Positions 1 to 8,136 of a DNA stretch of 64,000 bases are shown here, piece after piece (the first letter of the stretch is position 1; every line of letters begins with the position of its first letter). A model generated the notes under the pieces. That model saw only the letters and a program-made list of their open reading frames with translations, was not told the origin of the DNA and made no database searches. Source of the DNA: Streptomyces antioxidans (GTDB lineage: Bacteria; Actinomycetota; Actinomycetes; Streptomycetales; Streptomycetaceae); the NCBI RefSeq assembly GCF_000968685.2, contig NZ_LAKD02000004.1:186001-250000 (forward strand), given 5' to 3'. A program made the translations under genes and the position numbers.

Positions 1-1
1 C

Positions 2-1075
2 TCACGGAACCGCCGCTCGCGGACCCGTCGCGCGAGCTCGGGATCGACGTCGCCCATGGACCGCCAGCGGAGGCACCGTGCGCGGGCGGGGCGGGAACCC
101 GGCCGTCTGGTAGCACTCCTCGATGAGCCGCATGGTGGTCAGGGCGTCCTCCGCGTCGAGGGCCAGTGGTGCGCCGTCCCGCACATGAGCCGCGAAGGCT
201 TCGAGTTGGAAGGTGTACGACGACCTGCGCCCGAGTTCCTCCGTGCGCTCACCGGCGGCTGCGCGCACCACCACCCGGTCGTCCAGGTGCGGCTGTACGA
301 AGTTCATCGCGGTGGCCTCGCCGCGTGTGCCCACGACCCGGCAGCTCATCTGCCACGTGTCGTACGCCATATGGCAGTTGGCCGTGCCGGTGGCCCCACC
401 CGGGAACTCCAGGTCGGCGTGCAGCCACTCGTCGACACCGTCGGCCCCCGCTCGCTCTCCGCCCCGCGCGGTGACCAGCCGGGGCGGGCCACCGGCCCAG
501 GGAGCGAGCATGCGCAGCGCGTGCAGGCCGTAACACCCGAGGTCCATCAGCGCTCCGCCGGCCAGCGGCAGCGACCAGCGGATGTCGCCGTCCGGCGGAG
601 CGGGCATGGCCACCATGGCCTCCACGTGCCGGAGGTCGCCCAGTTCCCCGCTGGCCAGCAGCTCGTGCAGGCGCCGGGTGACCGGGTGGAACAGATAGTG
701 GAAGCCCTCCATGAAGGCGGTGCCCGCCGTGGCCGCGGCATCGCGGACCTCGGCCGCCTCCTCGGCGTCGCTCGCGGACGGCTTCTCGGTGAGGACGTGC
801 TTGGCGGCCTGGAGGGCGGCCAGATTCCACGGCCCGTGCAGGCCGTTGGCCAATGGGTTGTAGACAACGTCGATCTCGGGGTCGGCGATGAGCTCGGCGT
901 AGGAGCCCGCCACCCGCTCCACGCCGTGCGCGGCCGCGAAGTCCTCGGCGCGCCGCCGGTCGCGGGCGGCCACCGCGACGAGGCGGTGACCACCCGCACG
1001 AGCGGGCCCCACCATCGAGAGTCCGGCGATCCGGGCGGCGCCCAGAACGCCGATCCGCAGCGGTTCCTTCGTCAT
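2..1075 (-). CDS. Gfo/Idh/MocA family NAD(P)-dependent oxidoreductase
   Basis: Cytoplasmic dehydrogenase of 357 aa, complete in the window, with the stop at the extreme left edge. The N-terminal Rossmann domain has a glycine-rich nucleotide loop (IGVLGAARIAG, residues 8-18). The family EKP motif is at residues 97-99, with K98 the expected catalytic lysine, and the C-terminal domain carries the D178...H185 pair of the MDLGCYGLH stretch. The family oxidises or reduces sugars, inositols and dihydrodiols; the substrate cannot be read from the sequence. The last ~25 residues are Arg/Pro-rich and look like a non-conserved tail. It faces the next gene divergently across about 200 bp. Confidence 0.85.
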   Translation of the reverse strand: MTKEPLRIGVLGAARIAGLSMVGPARAGGHRLVAVAARDRRRAEDFAAAHGVERVAGSYAELIADPEIDVVYNPLANGLHGPWNLAALQAAKHVLTEKPSASDAEEAAEVRDAAATAGTAFMEGFHYLFHPVTRRLHELLASGELGDLRHVEAMVAMPAPPDGDIRWSLPLAGGALMDLGCYGLHALRMLAPWAGGPPRLVTARGGERAGADGVDEWLHADLEFPGGATGTANCHMAYDTWQMSCRVVGTRGEATAMNFVQPHLDDRVVVRAAAGERTEELGRRSSYTFQLEAFAAHVRDGAPLALDAEDALTTMRLIEECYQTAGFPPRPRTVPPLAVHGRRRSRARATGPRAAVP

Positions 1076-1272
1076 CCCCTAGGTACCTCGTCACGTCGTA
1101 CGGGCCCTCCTGGCGTGGCCCGTCGGGAGCTGCCAGTGTTGAGAACCCCAACCCGTCATTCAATGCTTGGTGATACATCAAAAATCCATCATCAGCCGTT
1201 GGGGATCAGCACCGCCCGTCGTGGCGCATGATGGAGGCGTCCGTCCCGTCAGAAGCGAGGTGTCGCGTCCCG

Positions 1273-1893
1273 ATGAAGCGCAAGACCAGAATCCTCCTGG
1301 CGGGCCTGGCTTCCGTGGGCGGCGTCGTCACCGGCGCGGGACTGCTGCACAACCGGCGGCCTGACCGCAGGGAACACCTCTACGTCACCCTCTACGGCGA
1401 GCCCGGCTATATGGGCCGCAACGAGAGGCTGACCTGGACCGGCGGCAAGCGCGAGATCGTCCCGTTCACCCGGGTGCGGCTGCCGCGCATCGGCTCGATC
1501 AGGCTGGAGCGGCTTGTGTACCGCTTCCAGCCCGACGTGCGGCTGCCGAACATGCACTTACTGTGGCACGCCCTCACCGAGCGCCCGGACCGCACGGATC
1601 CCGAGGCCGGTGTGGCCAGCTTCGTCGCCATGCACCAGCTCGCCGGCATGTTCTCGGTGGGTCTGTGGGAGCCGGTCCGTGAGTCCGAGGCGCGGTCGGG
1701 AGTGCGGCTCTGGGCCGGGCGCCCCGGGGAGCGGCCGCCCGCGCACCACGAGGATGGCCTGTCGGGCAGGGCGACTCCCGGCGCCGATCCCTGGCACGAT
1801 GTCCTGGCCAACGCGCCCGACCTCGGCTCCTGGAGCACCCGCACCCGCTACCTGGAACTCGGCTACCACGGCGGGAACGCCCGCCGCGGCTGA
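1273..1893 (+). CDS. small membrane-anchored or secreted protein of unknown function with a TTA codon
   Basis: A 206-aa protein from the ATG at 1273; an in-frame ATG at 1228 would add a non-hydrophobic 15-residue lead, so the later start is preferred. Residues 1-25 are basic then hydrophobic (MKRKTRILLAGLASVGG), fitting a signal anchor. The body is rich in Arg, Trp and Tyr with no family I recognise. Codon 96 (1558-1560) is TTA, the rarest Streptomyces codon, so translation should depend on the bldA tRNA and be delayed to development or stationary phase. The gene stands alone and converges on a TetR gene across a tandem repeat. Confidence 0.6.
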   Translation: MKRKTRILLAGLASVGGVVTGAGLLHNRRPDRREHLYVTLYGEPGYMGRNERLTWTGGKREIVPFTRVRLPRIGSIRLERLVYRFQPDVRLPNMHLLWHALTERPDRTDPEAGVASFVAMHQLAGMFSVGLWEPVRESEARSGVRLWAGRPGERPPAHHEDGLSGRATPGADPWHDVLANAPDLGSWSTRTRYLELGYHGGNARRG

Positions 1894-1910
1894 CGGATCG
1901 CCTGCCACCG

Positions 1911-1973
1911 CCGACATCAGCGACTCGCCGACATCAGCGGCTCGCCAACGTCAGCGGCTCGCCGACATCAGCG
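1911..1973. repeat. 17-bp tandem repeat, about 3.7 copies
   Basis: Units of CCGACATCAGCGRCTCG begin at 1911, 1928, 1945 and 1962. The third unit has two changes (CCAACGTCAG) and the last is cut at 12 bp. It lies between two convergent genes and touches the 3' end of the TetR gene. There are too few copies and no spacers for a CRISPR. Confidence 0.8.
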
Positions 1974-2543
1974 AAGGGACGAGGCACCGGCTGCTTGCAC
2001 TTCGCCAAGTGTGCGCCGGGCGACTTCACCGAATTCCTCGGTGTTGGCCGTATCGGACCAGCGCTCATAGGCGATCTTCAGGGTGAGCGCGCCCAGCTCC
2101 GCGGCCACCCGCGAGGTCAGGTCGGGAACGCCGCGGCGCCCCAGCGCTTCGGCCATCGAAGCGGTGAGGCCGAGTCCCTTCAGCGCCTCGCGCTCCCGCA
2201 GCTCCGGGTTGGCGGCGATCACCGCCCGCCGCCGGGCGGTGAATTCGCGGCGAGCGGCCGTGAAGGCCTCGCTCCCGACCTCATCCAGGGCATGGGCCAC
2301 CGCTTCGAGCGGGGTGGCCGAGACCGGCGCCGCGGCGATCGCCTTGGCGAGGAGTTCGGCCATCGCGCCCCCGCCGAAGAGCACTTCGCGCTTGTCCTGG
2401 AAGTGGCGGAAGAAGGTGCTCTTCGTCAGTCCGGCGCGCTCCGCGATGTCGATCACCGTCGTGTTCTCGTAGCCCCGTTCCGCGAACAGATCGAGGGCGG
2501 CGGCGACAAGTCGCTCTGATGCGTTGGGTTGCCAGCGGGCCAT
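1968..2543 (-). CDS. TetR family transcriptional regulator
   Basis: About 191 aa from the ATG at 2543 (MARWQPNASERL); the ATG at 2561 would place the start inside the operator and is less likely. Residues ~10-55 form the TetR helix-turn-helix, with AALDLFAERGYENTTVIDIAERAGL followed by TKSTFFRHFQDKREVL. The C-terminal ligand domain is helical and non-diagnostic. It is divergent from an NADP-dependent oxidoreductase with a near-perfect inverted repeat between them, so it most likely represses itself and that gene until a reactive carbonyl or quinone-type ligand binds. Confidence 0.9.
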   Translation of the reverse strand: MARWQPNASERLVAAALDLFAERGYENTTVIDIAERAGLTKSTFFRHFQDKREVLFGGGAMAELLAKAIAAAPVSATPLEAVAHALDEVGSEAFTAARREFTARRRAVIAANPELREREALKGLGLTASMAEALGRRGVPDLTSRVAAELGALTLKIAYERWSDTANTEEFGEVARRTLGEVQAAGASSLR

Positions 2544-2559
2544 GGGAACAGGATACGGC

Positions 2560-2598
2560 ACTTGGTCCCGTCACTGGTGTACGGTGATGGGACCAAGT
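2560..2598. promoter_or_regulatory. palindromic operator between TetR and oxidoreductase genes
   Basis: Arms ACTTGGTCCCGTCAC (2560-2574) and GTGATGGGACCAAGT (2584-2598) are inverted repeats with one mismatch and a 9-nt spacer. The position between divergent starts fits autorepression plus control of the neighbour. Confidence 0.8.
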
Positions 2599-2627
2599 CT
2601 TATCACCCTGCGTGCTGGAGGTTTCCC

Positions 2628-3557
2628 ATGAGCCGAGCCGTCATCTATGAGACGTTCGGAGGCCCCGAGGTGCTGGAGCTGCGAGAGGTCCCGGAGCCGC
2701 ACGCCGGTCCGGGCGAGGTCCGCGTCCGGGTAACGGCCGCCGGTCTGAACCCCATGGACTGGATCCTTGCCTCACAGCCAGAGGCGGCGGAGCGGTTCGG
2801 CGTCACCCTGCCGTCCGGCTTCGGATACGACCTCGCCGGAGTTGTGGACGAGGTCGGCGAAGGCGCCACGGGCTTTGCCGTGGGCGATCGCGTCTACGGA
2901 GGCGTGCTGGGCAGGGCCGTCGCCGATTTCGTGGTGGTCAGGACGCCCGCCCGGGCGTCCGAGGCGCTGTTCCACACGCCGGAGGGCATCAGCGACGAGG
3001 TGGCGAGCACACTGCCGGTGGCCGGTCTGACCGCAGCCGCCGCGCTGGCGGCGGTCGGCCTGCGGTCCGGCGACACCGTCCTGATCGGCGGCGCCGCCGG
3101 TGGCGTGGGCGTGTTCGCGGTACAGCTCGCGAAGCTCGCCGGTGCCAGGGTGATCGGGACCGCCTCGGAGGCCACGTTCGACTTCCTGCGACAGTGGGGC
3201 GCCGAGCCGGTGACCTACGGCCCGGGGCTCGCGGACCGGGTACGGACACTGGCTCCCGGTGGCGTGACCGCGGCGACCGACCTGTTCGGCACCGAGACGG
3301 CCGAGACCGCGCTCGCGCTCGGCGTACCGCCCGAGCGGATCTCCACGATCGCCGCGGGACCCAACCCTCCCGGCGGCGTGCGCGGGACCGGCGGCATCGA
3401 CGCGGGACCTGACGCCCTGGAGCGGATCACCGACGCGATCCTCGCCGAGGAGATCACCGTGCCGATCGCCGCGGCGTTCCCGATCGAGCGGATCCGCGAC
3501 GCCGTGGCGCTGCAAGCCGGACGCCACGTCCACGGCAAGATCGTGGTCACGCTGTGA
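2628..3557 (+). CDS. NADP-dependent quinone oxidoreductase (zinc-less MDR family)
   Basis: A 309-aa enzyme of the medium-chain reductase superfamily, quinone-oxidoreductase/zeta-crystallin branch. It has a GroES-like N-terminal domain (GPGEVRVRVTAAGLNPMDW) and a nucleotide-binding stretch VLIGGAAGGVGVFAVQLAK near residues 147-165. The cysteine ligands of Zn alcohol dehydrogenases are absent. It probably reduces quinones or enones with NADPH. The ATG at 2628 has GGAGG upstream and lies just past the palindrome shared with the divergent TetR gene, which points to ligand-induced expression. It is slightly shorter than the usual 320-340 aa. Confidence 0.9.
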   Translation: MSRAVIYETFGGPEVLELREVPEPHAGPGEVRVRVTAAGLNPMDWILASQPEAAERFGVTLPSGFGYDLAGVVDEVGEGATGFAVGDRVYGGVLGRAVADFVVVRTPARASEALFHTPEGISDEVASTLPVAGLTAAAALAAVGLRSGDTVLIGGAAGGVGVFAVQLAKLAGARVIGTASEATFDFLRQWGAEPVTYGPGLADRVRTLAPGGVTAATDLFGTETAETALALGVPPERISTIAAGPNPPGGVRGTGGIDAGPDALERITDAILAEEITVPIAAAFPIERIRDAVALQAGRHVHGKIVVTL

Positions 3558-3562
3558 CCACG
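3542..3562 (+). terminator. hairpin across the stop codon of the oxidoreductase gene
   Basis: CGTGGTCAC and GTGACCACG form perfect 9-bp arms with a 3-nt loop that includes the start of the TGA stop region. There is no T-run, as is common in Streptomyces. A second GC-rich imperfect hairpin follows near 3570-3630. Confidence 0.5.
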
Positions 3563-3650
3563 GGCTGGCCGGGTGCGGGGCGCCCCCGCGGGCGGTCGGC
3601 GGAGCCGGGCGGTGGCGCCCCGGCCGCGCCACGGCCCCGCCGAACCACCG

Positions 3651-4007
3651 TCAGTGGCTGACCAGCTTCCGGAACTTGCGCACCAGCCTGACGATGACCC
3701 AGCCGATGAGGCACCCCAGGAGCAGCAGGAACAAGAGAGCCTGCCACAGGGGCATGTTCTTCTTTCCGCTGGACGAGCCGCCGTCGTTGCGCTTGGAGGT
3801 GTAGCCGCCGCCCTTCGACTTCTTATAACCACCGCTCTTGCTGACGCCCCCGCCGCCCTTGCTGACGCCACCACCGCCGCTGCTGCCACTGCCTCGCTTC
3901 GACGACAGCGCGGCGTATGAGACGGAGTCACGCGCCGACGCGGCCTGGGCGGTGGCGGGCGCCACCGCGAGCAGGGCGCTGATCAGGAGTGTGGTTGCCA
4001 AACGCAT
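3651..4007 (-). CDS. small secreted or membrane protein with Gly/Ser/Lys-rich linker
   Basis: A 118-aa protein with three visible parts. Residues 1-23 are a signal peptide (MRLATTLLISALLAVAPATAQA). Residues ~35-83 are low complexity, rich in Gly, Ser, Lys and Tyr, with repeated GGGGVSK and GGGY units. Residues ~87-108 form a strong transmembrane helix (LWQALLFLLLLGCLIGWVIV) followed by a basic tail. It would be anchored by the C-terminal helix with the flexible linker outside the cell. No enzyme motif is present and I do not recognise a named family. It converges with the oxidoreductase gene and is probably a single-gene unit. Confidence 0.65.
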   Translation of the reverse strand: MRLATTLLISALLAVAPATAQAASARDSVSYAALSSKRGSGSSGGGGVSKGGGGVSKSGGYKKSKGGGYTSKRNDGGSSSGKKNMPLWQALLFLLLLGCLIGWVIVRLVRKFRKLVSH

Positions 4008-4398
4008 GAGGGATCCCCGTGATGGTGAGTCGGAAAGTCAATCGCGGCAGGGTGCAGCGTCGCACCCTAGGCCATGGACGGGTGGTGTCGGAACCCGTGA
4101 ACAATCCCACTCGCCAGCACCTTCGGTGGAGGACTTCGCGCTCCCACTGGCCGGGCGGCTGGGTGTGCGGTCGCCGCCCGCGCCGTGCCTTCCCGGACGT
4201 ACCCGCCCGCCGCCTGAATCCACCGCGGATGTGGATGTTGGATTTTGATCGTTGACATGGAGGACAGCGGCGCATACGTGTCGAGCCATGTTCCCTTGTG
4301 GTTCATTGTGTTGACACCTGTCCGCACGCGTGTGACGGTTGCGGGGCTTGCTCCTGGCCTGGATGTGCACTGTTCGTTCTTCAGCGGAAGTGGGACTC
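4008..4398. other. 391-bp intergenic region with possible promoters for the glucuronidase gene
   Basis: No convincing gene is present. Two TTGACA hexamers read towards the glucuronidase: 4252-4257, with TACGTG 17 nt further on, and 4311-4316, with a poor -10 match. They are plausible -35 elements only. The left half is the upstream region of the divergent small membrane protein. No clear inverted-repeat operator was found. Confidence 0.35.
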
Positions 4399-7326
4399 AT
4401 GAGCTCAGGAATACGGCGCCGCAGCGTTCTGTCCGCGGCCGCCCTGGGAAGCGCGTCCGGTTCGCTCGCTCTCTCCGCTCCGGCGTCGGCGCTGCCGAAA
4501 CCCGGCGCCGAAGCACCGGCGGGTGCGCTGCCCGCCGAGGACGGTTACGAGCTGTGGCTGCGGTACCGGCAGGTGGAGGACTCCGCTCAACTCAAGCGCT
4601 ATCGCGCCGCCTTGGCGGCCCTGGTCTGGCAGGGCGGCGGCCCGCTCCAGCGGTCGGCGGTGGACGAGCTGGTCCGCGGGCTCACCGGGCTGCTCGGCAC
4701 ACGGGTGCGGCCACGCGCCAGCGCCCCCGCACACGCGGCACTCGTGGTGGGCACCCCGGCGAGTTCCGCGCTGATCCGGGAGCTCGTCCCCGCGGCCGAC
4801 CTGGCCGAGCTGGGCGACGAGGGCTATGTCATCCGCCGGGTCACCCGGCGCGGCGGGGACTTCACCGTGGTGGCGGCCCACGCGGACCGTGGTGTGCTCT
4901 ACGGTGCGTTCCATCTGCTGCGCCTGGTGCAGACACGGCGGCCGCTGGACCACGTCGACCTCACGGAGCGCCCGGCCGCCCCGCTGCGCATGGCCAACCA
5001 CTGGGACAACGACGACGGTTCGATCGAGCGCGGCTACGCGGGCCGGTCCTTCTTCGACTGGGAGGAGCTGCCGCGGCTGGACGACCGGTACACCGACTAC
5101 GCACGTGTCCTGGCCTCGCTCGGCATCAACGGCGCCGTGATCAACAATGTCAACACGCCCGCGGACTACCTCGCCGAGCCGTTCCTGACCAAGCTGGCCG
5201 CACTGGCCGGTGTGCTGCGCCGTTACGGCGTGGCGCTGTACGTCACGGCGAACTTCGCCGCACCCATCGACCTGGGCGGGCTGGACACCGCCGACCCCTT
5301 CGACCCGGGGGTGCGCCATTGGTGGACGGAGAAGGCCGAGGAGATCTACGGCAGGATCGAGGACTTCGGCGGCTTCCTGGTGAAGGCCAACTCCGAGGGC
5401 CGCCCTGGGCCGTTGGACTACGGGCGCACCCACGCCGACGGGGCCAACCTGCTGGCGGGCGCGCTGAGACCGTACGGCGGGGTCGTGATGTGGCGGGCGT
5501 TCGTACACGACACCGACGAGAAATGGGACCGGCAGGCGTACCTCGACTTCACACCGCTGGACGGGGAGTTCGCGGACAACGCCATCGTGCAGATCAAGAA
5601 CGGGCCGATCGACTTCCAGGTCCGCGAGCCCGCCCACCCCCTCTTCGGCTCGCTACCGGGTACCAACTCCATGATCGAACTCCAGGTGACGCAGGAGTAC
5701 ACCGGGCACGCCACCCATCTGTGCTATCTGGTTCCGCAGTGGAAGGAGGTCCTGGACTTCGACACGCTCAAGGCGGGCGAGGGCAGCACCGTGGCCCGTG
5801 TGGTGACCGGCCGGGTGCACCCTTACGCCCACTTCGGGTTCGCCGGTGTGATGAACTTCGGCGATGCCAGGAACTGGACCGGCTCCCACCTGGCCGCCGC
5901 CAACACCCACGGCTACGGGCGGCTCTCCTGGAACCCGGACCTCTCCGCGCGGGACCTGGCCGCCGAGTGGACCCGGATGACCTTCGGCAACGATCCGCGG
6001 GTCGTCGAGACCGTCTCGGCCCTGCTCATGGACTCCTGGCGCACCTACGAGGACTACACCTCGCCGCTGGGCACCGGGTACATCACCCATCCACCTGACG
6101 GCTCGGTGACCGGACACTTCGACCCCAGCCCGACGACGACCACCCAGTTCCACAAATCGGACCGCGCGGGCATCGGCTACGACCGCACCGCCGCCACCGG
6201 CGACGGCTACACCGAGCTGTACGCGCAGCCGACGCGGGACGCCTACGAGTCGCTGGCGCACTGCCCCGAGGAACTGCTGCTCTTCCTTCACCATGTCCCG
6301 TACACCCACCGGCTGGACAGCGGCGGGACCGTGATCCAGCACATCTACGACACCCACTTCTCCGGCGCCGCGCGGGTGGCGGAGATGCGCACGGCCTGGG
6401 AGGGGCTGCGCCGCCGGGTCGACCACCGGCGGTTCACCGAGGTGCACCGCCGGTTCGGGGAGCAGCTCACCGAGGCCGCCACGTGGCGGGACACCCTGGT
6501 CGCCTACTGGTTCGAGCTGAGCCGGATCCGCGACGAGCGCCGCGGCTGGCTCCAGGCGATCGTCGCCCCGGCCGACACGGCGCTGCTGGGCGGGGAGCGC
6601 AATGAGCTTCCGGTGCAGGTGGTCAATGCGACGGGCACCGGGCTGCGCACGGTGACCACGCTGGATGTCCCCGAGGGCTGGCGGTCCGAGGAGGCGACCG
6701 CCTATGTGGCCTCGCGGGAGGACGCGACCGTGCGGATGGCGGTGGTGCCGCCGGCGGCCCCCGGGCTCGCCACCCTGCACGCGCGCCCGAGGTCGGGCGC
6801 GGTGGAGGTGCTGGACTCCTCGTTGCGCAGCCTGGCCAGGGCGGTGGTGGTCCCCCCGGCCGCGCGGTGCGTCCACGCGCTGGACGCCGGGCCCGACTCG
6901 GCGCCGGTGCTGAAGGACTACACCCGTCTGTCACCGGCCGACGGCTGGCATGAGGGCGCCGGGTTCGGCTGGGTCGGCAATACGCCCGACGCCACGGACA
7001 CCGGGCTGTTCGATGTCGTCCGCCGGGACTACGTGCGCGACAGTGCCCCGGCCGTGCTGCGCCTGAGGCTGCCCGCCGGACGCTGCACCGCGCATCTGCT
7101 CACCGGTGACCCCAACACCCTCAACAGGTCGCTGACCGTCGGTGTGGACGGGGTCGAGAAGGCCCGGAGCGAACAGCTCGACGGCCGGGAGTTCACCTGG
7201 CTCCGGGTCCCGTTGGACGGCGGCTCATCGGGACACGTGGTGGATCTGGAGCTGTCCTCGCAGGAGGACGAGACCTGGCATCTCAGCGCCTGCGTGGTAG
7301 TGGCGGACGGCCAGGAGCGGGGCTAG
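4399..7326 (+). CDS. aguA: GH67 alpha-glucuronidase, secreted
   Basis: A 975-aa enzyme that removes (4-O-methyl)glucuronic acid from the non-reducing end of xylo-oligosaccharides. The start at 4399 gives a twin-arginine-like leader (RRRSVLSAAALGSASG). The GH67 core is unmistakable: MANHWDNDDGSIERGYAGRS, LASLGINGAVINNVN, then VKANSEGRPGP with the expected acid E333, IKNGPIDFQVREP with D405, and TQEYTG with E433. The 28-residue D-E spacing equals that of characterised bacterial GH67 enzymes. Known bacterial members are near 680 aa, so about 250 C-terminal residues are extra, beginning with a beta-rich stretch (NELPVQVVNATGTGLRTV). It is monocistronic, ending at a strong hairpin. Confidence 0.93.
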   Translation: MSSGIRRRSVLSAAALGSASGSLALSAPASALPKPGAEAPAGALPAEDGYELWLRYRQVEDSAQLKRYRAALAALVWQGGGPLQRSAVDELVRGLTGLLGTRVRPRASAPAHAALVVGTPASSALIRELVPAADLAELGDEGYVIRRVTRRGGDFTVVAAHADRGVLYGAFHLLRLVQTRRPLDHVDLTERPAAPLRMANHWDNDDGSIERGYAGRSFFDWEELPRLDDRYTDYARVLASLGINGAVINNVNTPADYLAEPFLTKLAALAGVLRRYGVALYVTANFAAPIDLGGLDTADPFDPGVRHWWTEKAEEIYGRIEDFGGFLVKANSEGRPGPLDYGRTHADGANLLAGALRPYGGVVMWRAFVHDTDEKWDRQAYLDFTPLDGEFADNAIVQIKNGPIDFQVREPAHPLFGSLPGTNSMIELQVTQEYTGHATHLCYLVPQWKEVLDFDTLKAGEGSTVARVVTGRVHPYAHFGFAGVMNFGDARNWTGSHLAAANTHGYGRLSWNPDLSARDLAAEWTRMTFGNDPRVVETVSALLMDSWRTYEDYTSPLGTGYITHPPDGSVTGHFDPSPTTTTQFHKSDRAGIGYDRTAATGDGYTELYAQPTRDAYESLAHCPEELLLFLHHVPYTHRLDSGGTVIQHIYDTHFSGAARVAEMRTAWEGLRRRVDHRRFTEVHRRFGEQLTEAATWRDTLVAYWFELSRIRDERRGWLQAIVAPADTALLGGERNELPVQVVNATGTGLRTVTTLDVPEGWRSEEATAYVASREDATVRMAVVPPAAPGLATLHARPRSGAVEVLDSSLRSLARAVVVPPAARCVHALDAGPDSAPVLKDYTRLSPADGWHEGAGFGWVGNTPDATDTGLFDVVRRDYVRDSAPAVLRLRLPAGRCTAHLLTGDPNTLNRSLTVGVDGVEKARSEQLDGREFTWLRVPLDGGSSGHVVDLELSSQEDETWHLSACVVVADGQERG

Positions 7327-7338
7327 CCGCGCTCGCTC

Positions 7339-7373
7339 ACCGGGGCCCGTCGGCCTGCTGACGGGCCCCCGGT
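7339..7373. terminator. bidirectional hairpin terminator
   Basis: CCGGGGCCCGTC pairs with GACGGGCCCCCGG (one bulged C) around an 8-nt loop, between the convergent glucuronidase and SDR genes. Confidence 0.75.
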
Positions 7374-7377
7374 GGGT

Positions 7378-8136
7378 TCAGGCGACGAACCCGCCGTCGA
7401 CCGGCAGGACGGCTCCGCTGATGTGGCTCGCACGGTCGCTCAGGAGGAAAGCCGCACTCGCTCCGACCTCCCGTCCCGTACCGACCTTGCGCAAGGGAGT
7501 GGCCGCGATCCGGGCCTCCACTCCGCCGGGGATCGCACGCCGGGTCTCGGCGAGCATCGGGGTCTCGGTCGGGCCGGGGGCCAGCGCGTTCACCCGGATT
7601 CCGAGCGGTCCGAAGTCATGGGCCGCGGTGCGGGTCAGGCCGATGACCGCGTGTTTGGTGGCCTGGTACGCGCCCATGCCGGAGCTGCCGCGGAGACCGC
7701 CGATGCTGCTCACATTGACGATCGAGCCGAAGCCCTGGCGCTCCATGACGCGTACCTCTTCGCGGACGCACAGCCAGGTGCCCTTCACGTTCACGGCCAT
7801 GATCCGGTCGAATTCCGCTTCCGGGACGGCGTCGAGGCGCCCGCCCTGGGTCATCGCGGCGTTGTTGAACGCCCCGTCGAGGCGGCCGAACCGTGCGACG
7901 GTGGCGTCGACGAACGCGGTCACGCTCGCCGCGTCGGAGACGTCTCCGGTCGTGAAGGCCACGTCGTGTCCGGCGGAGGTGAGTTCCTCCGTGAGCGCGG
8001 CAAGCGGTTCCTTGGAGCGTGCGACGAGCATCAGCGCGGCGCCGTCTTCCGCGAGGACGTGCGCGGCATCGGCTCCGATTCCCGCGCTCGCCCCGACGAG
8101 GAGGAGGACTTTGCCGGTGAGCGGCGGAGTGTTCAT
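7378..8136 (-). CDS. SDR family oxidoreductase, last gene of the BKACE operon
   Basis: A 252-aa classical short-chain dehydrogenase. It has the NAD(P) loop GASAGIG near residue 15, NNAAMT, the catalytic serine in NVSSIGG, and the YQATK Tyr/Lys pair. The start ATG overlaps the stop of the upstream BKACE gene by four bases (ATGA), so it is translationally coupled and belongs to the leftward operon from 11756. In this context it probably oxidises or reduces a hydroxy/keto acid intermediate. A longer upstream reading in the same frame overlaps the BKACE gene and is not used. Confidence 0.92.
   Translation of the reverse strand: MNTPPLTGKVLLLVGASAGIGADAAHVLAEDGAALMLVARSKEPLAALTEELTSAGHDVAFTTGDVSDAASVTAFVDATVARFGRLDGAFNNAAMTQGGRLDAVPEAEFDRIMAVNVKGTWLCVREEVRVMERQGFGSIVNVSSIGGLRGSSGMGAYQATKHAVIGLTRTAAHDFGPLGIRVNALAPGPTETPMLAETRRAIPGGVEARIAATPLRKVGTGREVGASAAFLLSDRASHISGAVLPVDGGFVA

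Noticed and set aside
1911..1973. CRISPR array
   Set aside because: Units are directly adjacent with no spacers and no cas genes.
4252..4340. Firm promoter call for the glucuronidase
   Set aside because: Two TTGACA elements exist but the -10 matches are poor; left as a possibility only.
4245..6098. Plus-strand open frame overlapping the glucuronidase in another frame
   Set aside because: Arg/Gly/Pro-rich shadow translation of the GH67 gene.
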